Below are positions 43,845 through 51,305 of a stretch of DNA of 64,000 nucleotides, piece by piece. The notes beneath the pieces are model-generated. The model saw only the letters and a program-made list of their open reading frames with translations. It was not told the DNA's origin and made no database searches. This stretch comes from Bacteroidales bacterium (GTDB lineage: Bacteria > Bacteroidota > Bacteroidia > Bacteroidales > UBA932), in the NCBI GenBank assembly GCA_024691765.1, contig JAILNI010000041.1:1-64000 (forward strand), read 5' to 3'. Position numbers and translations under genes: made by a program. Within the stretch, counting starts at the first letter, position 1. Every line of letters begins with the position of its first letter.

Positions 43845-44684
43845 ATGACCCGAATCGCAGCACTCACGATGGTCCGCAACGATGATTTCTACCTGCGCAA
43901 GTGGGTGGAGTACTACGGACGCGAACTCGGAGGGAAGGAGAACCTTTACATCTATTTCGACGGCCTCGACCAGGAGATAGCCCCCTTCTGCGAGGGAACC
44001 CATGCCGAGAGGGTTCCGAAGATAGGAACGCAGGTGGTTTCCGCCGAAAAGGGCCGTCTGGCTTTCCTCTCGATGAGGGCTTTCGAACTCATGAAATCCG
44101 GTTACGACCTGGTGATAGGCGTCGACGCCGACGAGTTCCTCGTGGTGGATCCGGCTCTCGGAAAAAGCCTGGCCGAGTATCTCGGAAGCCTGAAAATCAA
44201 GGGCTCCGCATCCGGCCTCGGTCTCGATTTCGGCCAGAAGCTCGGCGAGGAGGCAGACATCACCGAAGACAGGCCCTTCCTGCGGCAGAGGCATTACGCC
44301 CAGATAGGAACGCGCTACACCAAGCCCTCCGTCCTCGCCGCGCCCCTTCGCTGGGGAAGCGGCTTCCACCGCATCAAAGGGCATAACTTCCATATACAGA
44401 AGGACCTTTACCTGCTGCATTTCGGTTACTTCGACATGAAGCGCCTGCAGGACCGCTTCTCCGACAAGGACCGCCTGGCCCAGGGCTGGGGCAAGCACAT
44501 GAAGAAGCGCTCCCGCACTATACGTCTGGTAACCGAGCGTAAAGCCCGCGACTTCGCCCGCTGGACGCGCCTCGCCCGCATCTGCCAGACTATCGTCCGT
44601 CCGCCCTATGCATGGAACAAGCCGGCTATGTTCGGCGCGAAGATAATAGTCCGCATCCCCGAAAGATTCCAGGATATAGTATGA
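43845..44684 (+). CDS. Glycosyltransferase family 2-like protein
   Basis: 279 aa from ATG 43845 (the track start 43785 lies inside uvrA and upstream of the -7 box). N-terminal TRIAALTMVRNDDFYLRKWV and the DADEF motif place it with the Glyco_tranf_2_4/GT92-like enzymes. These transfer sugars from nucleotide donors to surface glycans in the cytoplasm. The C-terminal 60 residues are Arg-rich, suggesting contact with the membrane. Donor and acceptor unknown. The stop overlaps the next start in ATGA. Confidence 0.85.
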   Translation: MTRIAALTMVRNDDFYLRKWVEYYGRELGGKENLYIYFDGLDQEIAPFCEGTHAERVPKIGTQVVSAEKGRLAFLSMRAFELMKSGYDLVIGVDADEFLVVDPALGKSLAEYLGSLKIKGSASGLGLDFGQKLGEEADITEDRPFLRQRHYAQIGTRYTKPSVLAAPLRWGSGFHRIKGHNFHIQKDLYLLHFGYFDMKRLQDRFSDKDRLAQGWGKHMKKRSRTIRLVTERKARDFARWTRLARICQTIVRPPYAWNKPAMFGAKIIVRIPERFQDIV

Positions 44685-46435
44685 TCGCTCCCTTCCCGAT
44701 AGACGCTGTAATTCCATGGGTGGACGGAAGCGATCCCGTCCTCTCCGCGCGCAGGGCATCCTTTGCCACCGGCAGCGAAACCGCCAACGACGAATCGGGA
44801 GGCCCCACCAGATACCAGCAGATAGGGGAGTTGCGCTACAGCGTGGCGTCCATCCTTCGCTTCGCCCCATGGGTTCGAAAGATCTTCATAGTGACCGACG
44901 GTCAGGATCCGGCTCTAGGAGCCATGCTCGAAAAGCATTTCCCGGAGCGCGCCGGCGACGTGGTGACCGTCGACCATAAGGTCATCTTCCGCGGAAGGGA
45001 GGAGTTCCTGCCGGTGTTCAATTCCAATTCCATCGACACCCTCATCTGGAATATACCAGGGCTTTCGGAGCATTTCATCTATTTCAACGACGACCTGATG
45101 CTTATGCGGCCCGTTCAGCCCGAGGATTTCTTCCGCGACGGGAAGGTGGTCTGCTATGGAAGATGGTGCCCCGCGTGGTTCGAACGTCTGCTTCGCGCGC
45201 TCAAGCCTTCCCACATAGGCTTCAAGGCGTCTATGCTCCGGGCTCTCGAGATGATGGGCGGAGGCCGCCGCTTCGTGCTGATGGTGCATACGCCGCATCC
45301 GCTTCTCAAGAGCTGGTATGCCTCGTGGGTGGAGCGGAGGCCCGATATGGTGGAGAACAATCTCCGCTACAGGTTCCGTGACGTGCGTCAGTTCGAGGCG
45401 CAGGAGCCTTTCTACCTGGGGATGGCTGCCGAGGGGCGGCTCATCCTGGAGAAAGAGAAAGACAGGGTGCGTTATTTCAAAAGGCGCGGATCTCGCGGCT
45501 ACGTTGACAGCAAGATAGCCTCCTTCGAGGCTGACACCACGGGCAAGTTCGTCTGCTTCAACTCGCTGAATTACTGCACCCCCGACGAGCAGGAGAAGGT
45601 GCTTCTCTATCTGGAGCGCATGACGGGGCTGGGCGGAAAGCCGCTGGAGCGCCGGGAAATCCAGATGCGACTGTTGGACATACTTCGCGACGTGGACGCC
45701 TTCTGCCGCGAAAAGGGCCTGCGTTATTCCATGGCCTACGGCACCCTTCTCGGTGCCGTGCGCCACAAGGGTTTCATCCCGTGGGACGACGACATCGACC
45801 TGCTCATGCCGCGGCCGGATTTCGAACGCTTCGTAAGCGAGTATGGCAAGCACGGCCCGTACGAGGTGCTTTACGGAACCGAAAAGCCTGAAGCGGCGTT
45901 CATGAACTTCTTTGCCAAGGTGCACGACACCCGCACCCGCAGCATCGAACCCCGCATGCCGGCATACCATTTCGGCCTGAACATCGACATCTTCCCCGTC
46001 GACGGCAAACCCGAAGACATGGACTTCAACCTGCGCCGCGAACGCGCCCTCTGCAGCGACGTGCATCACCTTTACATGAGGCTGAGGCCCCTCTGGCCTT
46101 TAAGCTTCCACGATCCTCTGCCGGGCCATCTGGCATCGTACCGCATGACTCCGCGGCAGTGGTTCGAACGCATGAGGGCTGAGATGACATCAATCCCGTT
46201 CGATGGTTCGCGTTTCTGCGGAAGCGTTTCGGTGCGCTATGTGGGAAATGCCGAGATATTCCCGAGGGCCCTTTTCGAGAACTATGTGGAGCTGCCTTTC
46301 GAGGACGGCTCCTTCATGGCTTTCCGCGACTGGGACGCTTTCCTGCACCAGCAGTTCGGAGACTACATGCAGCTTCCTCCGGAGGACAGGCGCAAGACGC
46401 ACGAACTCTCCGTATTCCTACTTCCGGAGAAATAA
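44681..46435 (+). CDS. Stealth-LicD fusion phosphotransferase
   Basis: 584 aa from ATG 44681, overlapping the previous stop. Residues about 5-310 are a Stealth-type sugar-phosphate transferase: IDAVIPWVDGSDP (CR1), LRYSVASILRFAPWVRKIFI and HFIYFNDDLMLM (CR2), MVHTPHPLLKSWYASW (CR3). Stealth enzymes transfer hexose-1-phosphate from UDP-sugars to make phosphodiester-linked glycans. Residues about 322-584 are a LicD domain: YGTLLGAVRHKGFIPWDDD with the following IDLLM, the nucleotidyltransferase-like Asp triad used to add phosphocholine-type groups from CDP-alcohols. The C-terminus (FGDYMQLPPEDRRK) matches the standalone LicD of this cassette. Two phosphodiester-forming activities on one chain is unusual. 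Confidence 0.87.
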   Translation: MIAPFPIDAVIPWVDGSDPVLSARRASFATGSETANDESGGPTRYQQIGELRYSVASILRFAPWVRKIFIVTDGQDPALGAMLEKHFPERAGDVVTVDHKVIFRGREEFLPVFNSNSIDTLIWNIPGLSEHFIYFNDDLMLMRPVQPEDFFRDGKVVCYGRWCPAWFERLLRALKPSHIGFKASMLRALEMMGGGRRFVLMVHTPHPLLKSWYASWVERRPDMVENNLRYRFRDVRQFEAQEPFYLGMAAEGRLILEKEKDRVRYFKRRGSRGYVDSKIASFEADTTGKFVCFNSLNYCTPDEQEKVLLYLERMTGLGGKPLERREIQMRLLDILRDVDAFCREKGLRYSMAYGTLLGAVRHKGFIPWDDDIDLLMPRPDFERFVSEYGKHGPYEVLYGTEKPEAAFMNFFAKVHDTRTRSIEPRMPAYHFGLNIDIFPVDGKPEDMDFNLRRERALCSDVHHLYMRLRPLWPLSFHDPLPGHLASYRMTPRQWFERMRAEMTSIPFDGSRFCGSVSVRYVGNAEIFPRALFENYVELPFEDGSFMAFRDWDAFLHQQFGDYMQLPPEDRRKTHELSVFLLPEK

Positions 46436-46436
46436 C

Positions 46437-46444
46437 TATATTTG
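46437..46444 (+). promoter_or_regulatory. -7 box of the cytidylyltransferase gene
   Basis: TATATTTG begins 1 nt after the Stealth-LicD stop and ends 6 nt before ATG 46451. It gives the second half of the cassette its own start site. Confidence 0.6.
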
Positions 46445-46450
46445 CAAGTT

Positions 46451-47794
46451 ATGAAGAAGGTAATAACCTACGGCACTTTCGACCTTTTCCACCAGGGGCA
46501 CATAAACCTGCTCAAGAGGGCGAAAGCTCTCGGCGACTGGCTCATCGTCGGCGTCACCACCGACAACTTCGACCTTGAGAGGGGCAAGCTCAACACCTGC
46601 AACAACGTGATGGAACGCATCGACGCGGTGCGCGCCACGGGCCTTGCCGACCAGGTTATAATAGAAGAATACCGCGGGCAGAAGATAGACGACATCCACA
46701 AATACGGAGTGGACATCTTCGCCATAGGATCCGACTGGGAAGGCTATTTCGACTATCTCAAGGAGTTCTGCGAGGTCGTTTACCTCCCACGTACGGAGGG
46801 TATATCCAGCACCATGCTGCGTCAGGAACAGGCAAGCCTGCGCATAGGCATAATCGGCACCGGCAGCATAGCCAGGCGTTTCGTTCCGGAGTCGTCCTTC
46901 GTGAACAGCGTGGCCATATCGGCGGCCTATAACCCCAACCGTGCGGAGGGCGAGGCTTTCTGCAGGGAATTCGAGATTCCTCTCTGTGCCGGAAGTGCGG
47001 AAGAGTTGTTCGGGGCCTGCAATGCAGTTTACATAGCTTCGCCCCACTATACCCATTATGAGTATGCCAAGGCGGCCCTCAATGCCGGCAGGCACGTTCT
47101 CTGCGAGACGCCCCTCGTGCTCGAGAAGGCCCAGGCGGAAGAGCTCTTCAGCCTTGCGAAGCGGAAGAAACTCGTGCTGATGCTGGCGCACAAGACTGCC
47201 TACTGCCCTGCGTTCGGGCATCTTGTAACCCTTCTCCAGTCGGGTGCGATAGGGGATATAGTGGACATCAAGGCGGCTACCACGACCATCACCGACCTCA
47301 GTTCGGAAAAGATGGACAGCGCCCGCTTCGGCGGCAGCATGAACGAGAACGCCTGCTTCCCGCTCCTGCCCATATTCCATCTGCTCGGAACCGACGTCCG
47401 TGAGACTTTGTTCGTCGCCCGGATGAAAGGCGGCGTAGACATCTACACCAAGGCCGTCATGATATTCGATTCGGCCTCCGCCAGCTTCGAGGTGGGGCTC
47501 GGTGCCAAGACCGAGGGCAGCATGGTGGTATCCGGCACCAAGGGCTATGCATATGTGCCCGCACCCTGGTGGAAGACGGATTTCTTCGAACTCCGCTACG
47601 AAGACCAGAACCAGAACAAGAAGTGTTTCTATCCCTTTGCCGGCGAAGGCCTGCGCTACGAAATCAAGGAATTCGTATCAGCTGTGATGGCGGAAGGGTA
47701 TTTCTATACCAAACTGCCCGAGAAGGAGATAATAGCGATGGCCGGCATACAGGAGGCCTTCAACCGCAAGCATAATCTGAAAGTACTCAAATGA
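46451..47794 (+). CDS. Cytidylyltransferase fused to Gfo/Idh/MocA-type oxidoreductase
   Basis: 447 aa from ATG 46451. Residues 1-130 are a TagD/GCT-like CTP transferase (GTFDLFHQGHINLL with HxGH, ISSTMLR), making a CDP-alcohol from an alcohol phosphate such as glycerol-3-phosphate. Residues about 137-447 are a Gfo/Idh/MocA-like domain with Rossmann GIIGTGSIARRF. The motif after it, usually EKP with catalytic Lys, reads ETP, and the usual active-site His region is altered, so classical redox chemistry is doubtful. Stop and next start overlap (ATGA). It probably acts with the aminotransferase to make the cassette's activated group. Confidence 0.87.
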   Translation: MKKVITYGTFDLFHQGHINLLKRAKALGDWLIVGVTTDNFDLERGKLNTCNNVMERIDAVRATGLADQVIIEEYRGQKIDDIHKYGVDIFAIGSDWEGYFDYLKEFCEVVYLPRTEGISSTMLRQEQASLRIGIIGTGSIARRFVPESSFVNSVAISAAYNPNRAEGEAFCREFEIPLCAGSAEELFGACNAVYIASPHYTHYEYAKAALNAGRHVLCETPLVLEKAQAEELFSLAKRKKLVLMLAHKTAYCPAFGHLVTLLQSGAIGDIVDIKAATTTITDLSSEKMDSARFGGSMNENACFPLLPIFHLLGTDVRETLFVARMKGGVDIYTKAVMIFDSASASFEVGLGAKTEGSMVVSGTKGYAYVPAPWWKTDFFELRYEDQNQNKKCFYPFAGEGLRYEIKEFVSAVMAEGYFYTKLPEKEIIAMAGIQEAFNRKHNLKVLK

Positions 47795-48849
47795 ATCTTC
47801 CCATGCATTCATACGCTTTCCCCGGAGACATACCGGAAAGCATAGCCCGGATAGGCTCAGAGCCCATTCCCTACATGCGCACCGACGAGTTCTCCCGCAT
47901 CAACCTCGAATCCGAGCGCATACTGCTGGATCTGATTCACTGCCGCGGAGGGCGTACGATCATCTACACGGGTTCCGGCACCGGGGCCATGAGCGCAATC
48001 GTGGAGAATTACGCATCCGGCTTCGAAAAGGCACTGGTAATCGACGGCGGCTCCTTCGGACACCGCTGGGCCGACCTCTGCGGCTACTACGGCCTGCCCT
48101 TCGTGCATTTCAAGGTGCCTTTCGCCCACGATATCGACTACTCCTCGCTTGAGGAGACCATAGCTTCCGAACGTCCGGGCGTCCTGCTCTGCCAGCACGA
48201 CGAAACCTCGTCCGGAGTGCTCTTCGACGTGAAACGCATAGGAGGAATCTGCCGCCGTTACGGGGTATCCCTGGTGGTGGACGTGATAAGCAGTTTCCTC
48301 GCCGAGGAGTTCAACATGGACGAAATCGGCGCCGACGTCTGCGTTACCAGCACCCAGAAGGGGCTCAACGTGCCTCCGGGCCTCTCGGTGGTCTTCCTTT
48401 CCGAAAAGGCTTCGAAGTTCCCCTTCAAGCACAGGGGCTACTACTGGGACTTCGAGGAGAACCTCAGGAACCTTACCCGCGGCCAGACTCCCTACAGCCC
48501 CGCAACCATAATCTTCCTTCAGCTCCACGCCAGGCTGAAACAGCTCGAAGCCGAAGGGGGAGAGGCGGCTAATATAGCCAGGGTGCATCACAGGGCTGAG
48601 TTTTTCCGCTCGGAGTGCCGCAAATACGGCTGGGACATGCCAACCGAATCGCCGACATTCGCAATCACGGCCATACAGACTGCGGACGATGCGTCACGCA
48701 AAGTGTTCCGCGGCCTGATCGAAAAATACGCAACCTATATAATGCCGGGATCCATTCCGGGCTTCTATCGTATTTCCCACATGGGAGAGCAGACGGATGA
48801 AGAGTTGGCGCTCCTTGCCTCCCGCATCAAAGAACTGGAAACTATCTGA
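47791..48849 (+). CDS. Class V (alanine-glyoxylate type) aminotransferase
   Basis: 352 aa, PLP fold type I. Phosphate-cup TGSGTGAM, Asp binding the PLP ring in VVDVISSF, and the Schiff-base Lys in STQKGLNVPPG. The family includes serine-glyoxylate, phosphoserine and 2-aminoethylphosphonate transaminases; length and motifs do not settle which. In this setting it may place an amino group on a C2 or C3 phosphate alcohol (for example a serinol- or ethanolamine-like unit) before or after CTP activation. That is inference. No PEP mutase is nearby, which argues against phosphonates. Confidence 0.85.
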   Translation: MNLPMHSYAFPGDIPESIARIGSEPIPYMRTDEFSRINLESERILLDLIHCRGGRTIIYTGSGTGAMSAIVENYASGFEKALVIDGGSFGHRWADLCGYYGLPFVHFKVPFAHDIDYSSLEETIASERPGVLLCQHDETSSGVLFDVKRIGGICRRYGVSLVVDVISSFLAEEFNMDEIGADVCVTSTQKGLNVPPGLSVVFLSEKASKFPFKHRGYYWDFEENLRNLTRGQTPYSPATIIFLQLHARLKQLEAEGGEAANIARVHHRAEFFRSECRKYGWDMPTESPTFAITAIQTADDASRKVFRGLIEKYATYIMPGSIPGFYRISHMGEQTDEELALLASRIKELETI

Positions 48850-48857
48850 ATGTAAAG

Positions 48858-49703
48858 ATGAAACAGCTTACCCAAAAAGAGTTACAGCAGGAAAGCCTGA
48901 AAATCCTGAAAGAGGTCGACGCTTTCTGCAAGGCAAACGGAATCCGATATTCCATGGCTTACGGAACCTTGCTCGGTGCGGTGCGCCACAAGGGTTTCAT
49001 CCCATGGGACGATGATATCGACATCGTCATGATGCGTGAAGACTATGACCGCTTCTGCCGGGAGTACAAATCGGACAGGTACGAACTGTTCTGCTCCGCA
49101 AGGAATTCCGATGCGTACGTGGCCTATGCCAGGGTCGCCGACATGAGGGATACCGAATCCCGCACCTACATCCCGTGGGCCGGAAACAGGCAGGACCAGG
49201 GCGTGCGCATAGATGTTTTCCCTCTTGACTACGCTCCCGATGACGAGAAGGAGCAGCTCCAGCAGTATAAGCTTTTCTGCACCCTTTACGACTTTTCGAA
49301 CCGGGTTCGCAAGGCCAACGTCAAAGCCATCCCCGGACTGCCCCTGAAATTCCATATCAAGAGGCTCGTCCACAGCAACCGTTACAACAGGCGCCTTGCC
49401 CGTCAGACCGCGGAAGAGGCGGCGGCGTGGCTGGAGTTCCTTCAGCGCAAACTCTGCGCGAAGCCGACAAAGCACCTCTCGCAGTATGCCTGCCCTGACC
49501 GCAATATCCGAGAGTGGTTCGATGTCGAGGATTTCGAGAATCTTATCGAGCTTCCTTTCGAGGACACGTCATTCAGCGCCCCGGCCAACTACGACAAGGT
49601 GCTCACCGAGTGGTTCGGCGACTATATGCAGCTGCCTCCTGAGAAAGACCGCAAATGGAGGTCCCTGGGCTATATCCGCCTCTTCTGGAAAGACAAGAAA
49701 TAA
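48858..49703 (+). CDS. LicD-family phosphotransferase
   Basis: 281 aa, whole-length LicD domain. YSMAYGTLLGAVRHKGFIPW with the DDDID metal-binding motif and IDVFPLDYAP. It transfers phospho-alcohol from a CDP carrier to a glycan. The C-terminal FGDYMQLPPEKDRK closely matches the LicD half of the Stealth fusion, so both probably use the same donor on different acceptor sites. It starts 8 bp after the aminotransferase and is the last gene of the cassette, followed by a terminator. Its 3' end overlaps the convergent GNAT gene by 34 bp. Confidence 0.93.
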   Translation: MKQLTQKELQQESLKILKEVDAFCKANGIRYSMAYGTLLGAVRHKGFIPWDDDIDIVMMREDYDRFCREYKSDRYELFCSARNSDAYVAYARVADMRDTESRTYIPWAGNRQDQGVRIDVFPLDYAPDDEKEQLQQYKLFCTLYDFSNRVRKANVKAIPGLPLKFHIKRLVHSNRYNRRLARQTAEEAAAWLEFLQRKLCAKPTKHLSQYACPDRNIREWFDVEDFENLIELPFEDTSFSAPANYDKVLTEWFGDYMQLPPEKDRKWRSLGYIRLFWKDKK

Positions 49704-50251
49704 CGAAGCCTCGAATAGAGATAATGGAGCCTGACATATGTCGGGCTCTTTTTCGTCGCCTCGTCGAGGTACATTATAAAAATATATGAAACGTAATTGG
49801 TATTCTTGAAAGCCTTTACTCCGTATATACGGAAACCGTTCTTGAGATGCCATTTTACAGAGCTCTCGGCCCTCGTGGCGGTGTCGCTCTTAACGTACTG
49901 CACGCCGTTTTCCACGGCCCAGGCCTTCCAGACGACTGCCAGCTGCGTAGCTACTCCGAGGTGTTTGGCCTTCGGACTTACGGCAAGGTACTCATGGTAG
50001 GCGTAAGTGCGGCCCCTTCTGTCGGTCTTCAAATGAAGGACTGCGGTGCCGAGAAGCTCTCCGGAGTCTTCGTCCAGGGCGACAAACACGGTGCCGTCCT
50101 TCATCTTTTCCTCGAACTGGGCGGCGCTCATGAAAGAACAGGTGAAACGAAGCCCCTGCAGAAGCCTCTCTTCGAATGATTCGTGCATGAAGTCCGCAAT
50201 CTGCGCGTAGGTGATGCCGGTTTCCTGCAGCTGTTTGATTATTAGTTTCAT
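49670..50251 (-). CDS. GNAT-family N-acetyltransferase
   Basis: 193 aa. The GNAT core covers residues about 25-150, with the acetyl-CoA-binding stretch EYLAVSPKAKHLGVATQLAV and the C-terminal KNGFRIYGVKAFKNTNYVSY. The substrate is unknown; small molecules or amino sugars are typical. The last about 30 residues (TYVRLHYLYSRLRYFLSFQK) are basic/aromatic and are coded opposite the terminator and end of licD. A weak -7 box (TATATTAG) lies 7 nt before the ATG. Confidence 0.88.
   Translation of the reverse strand: MKLIIKQLQETGITYAQIADFMHESFEERLLQGLRFTCSFMSAAQFEEKMKDGTVFVALDEDSGELLGTAVLHLKTDRRGRTYAYHEYLAVSPKAKHLGVATQLAVVWKAWAVENGVQYVKSDTATRAESSVKWHLKNGFRIYGVKAFKNTNYVSYIFIMYLDEATKKSPTYVRLHYLYSRLRYFLSFQKRRI
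49727..49753 (+). terminator. Intrinsic terminator of the glycan cassette
   Basis: GAGCCTGAC-ATAT-GTCGGGCTC (9 pairs, one G-U) followed by TTTTT on the plus strand. It lies within the C-terminal coding part of the opposite GNAT gene. Confidence 0.85.
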
Positions 50252-50281
50252 ATGGCTGCTAATATACGAAAAAATCCAGAG

Positions 50282-51130
50282 TTACAGCGAAAGGAGCATT
50301 TCGGCGCTGCCGTTCCTCTGCATGGGCGGCAGGGGGAAAACCCATTCCCTTCGGGTACCATCCGCAGTGGCGCAGAATACCAGTTCCGTATCGGACGGCC
50401 CCTCCCTTTCGAAAGGATAACAATATAGCGAGACCCCGGGCAGGCAGGGCTCTTCGCCAATGGTGCCGGCGTATTCGTACAGCATCATTTCCGGATGCGC
50501 AAGGGCTTCAGGCAGGCTCTCGCTTTCCGCTATGTGGAAGCCGTCGCTGCGGAGAACCTGCGCCCTGGCGTTCACGTTGCGCAGCCTGATTTCCGCATCC
50601 GTAAGCGGCGAACCGCTGCGGTTGTTTATGCAGGCCAGCTCCACGCGGCAGAGAAGGGGAGTGAGCCGTACCGTAACCGTATCTAGGGGAGGATGGCGGG
50701 GAATGCTCAGGACCGCGCTCATAAGGGGAAACCCCGGGTCTTCGTCGCGGTACAGCATTTCCAGGCGCTCTGCGCTGTCGAAGCGCTGAAGGGCTTCAAC
50801 CCTGAGCGGGGCCGGGCTGTTGGCTATGGCAACGAGAATCCCGTCGCCCCTGCCGGGAATGGCGGCCTTGAGATGCTTACTGGGCTTTTCTTTGCGTATG
50901 TGTGAAATAAGATCTTTGGTGAGAGTATCGCTGTAGATGAGCAGATCCAAAATACGGACGCCGCCGGGAGCCGTAAAGCATAGCGTAGTGTTGAGAGTGT
51001 CCTTGAGAGACAGGCTCCCGGCGGTATCCGTTTCCGTGTGGGGAATCCCCTCGCTGCACCCCGGCGCCGTCACGGCGGCGAGAAACAGCCCACCGGCCAC
51101 AAACACATGAAAAATGCGAGTCATCAACAT
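50282..51130 (-). CDS. Mfa2/FimB-like fimbrial-associated lipoprotein (putative)
   Basis: 282 aa from ATG 51130 (ATG 51124 is equally possible; the track start at 51187 is upstream of the promoter). Signal peptide with lipobox APGC. Beta-rich with GGVRILDLLIYSDTL, LKAAIPGRGDGILVAIANS, a pattern seen in Mfa2/FimB-type anchor lipoproteins and DUF4906-like proteins. No fimbrial major subunit is beside it. It might anchor or bind fimbrillin-like proteins such as those in the 30-kb locus, but that is inference and the family match is moderate. Confidence 0.6.
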   Translation of the reverse strand: MLMTRIFHVFVAGGLFLAAVTAPGCSEGIPHTETDTAGSLSLKDTLNTTLCFTAPGGVRILDLLIYSDTLTKDLISHIRKEKPSKHLKAAIPGRGDGILVAIANSPAPLRVEALQRFDSAERLEMLYRDEDPGFPLMSAVLSIPRHPPLDTVTVRLTPLLCRVELACINNRSGSPLTDAEIRLRNVNARAQVLRSDGFHIAESESLPEALAHPEMMLYEYAGTIGEEPCLPGVSLYCYPFEREGPSDTELVFCATADGTRREWVFPLPPMQRNGSAEMLLSL

Positions 51131-51156
51131 GAAGAAGATTTTTGGGAATCCGACTG

Positions 51157-51187
51157 CAAAGCTATGGTTCCGGGAGCTGCCTGTCAA
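51157..51187 (-). promoter_or_regulatory. Promoter of the Mfa2/FimB-like gene
   Basis: TTGACA on the minus strand, TTG separated by 20 nt from TAGCTTTG (fits TAnnTTTG). It ends 26 nt before ATG 51130. One of the best -33/-7 pairs in the window. Confidence 0.72.
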
Positions 51188-51250
51188 GGGGGTAAAATTT
51201 TTTCGTGCAGATTTTTCTGTTTTTTAAAAACATAAAAAAACGTAAAACAT

Positions 51251-51282
51251 TTACCCCCGTCGTTTTCAGGCGCCGGGGGTAA
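51251..51282 (-). terminator. Hairpin after nqrF, probable terminator
   Basis: TTACCCCCG and CGGGGGTAA form a perfect 9-bp stem with a 14-nt loop, followed on the minus strand by T-rich sequence (ATGTTTTACGTTTTTTT). A further GGGGGTAAA copy sits at 51188-51196. The 14-nt loop and G/C-run arms recall the palindromes around uvrD, so it may be a diverged member of that family that serves as terminator. Confidence 0.65.
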
Positions 51283-51305
51283 GTGAATAAACGTTTAATA
51301 AACGA

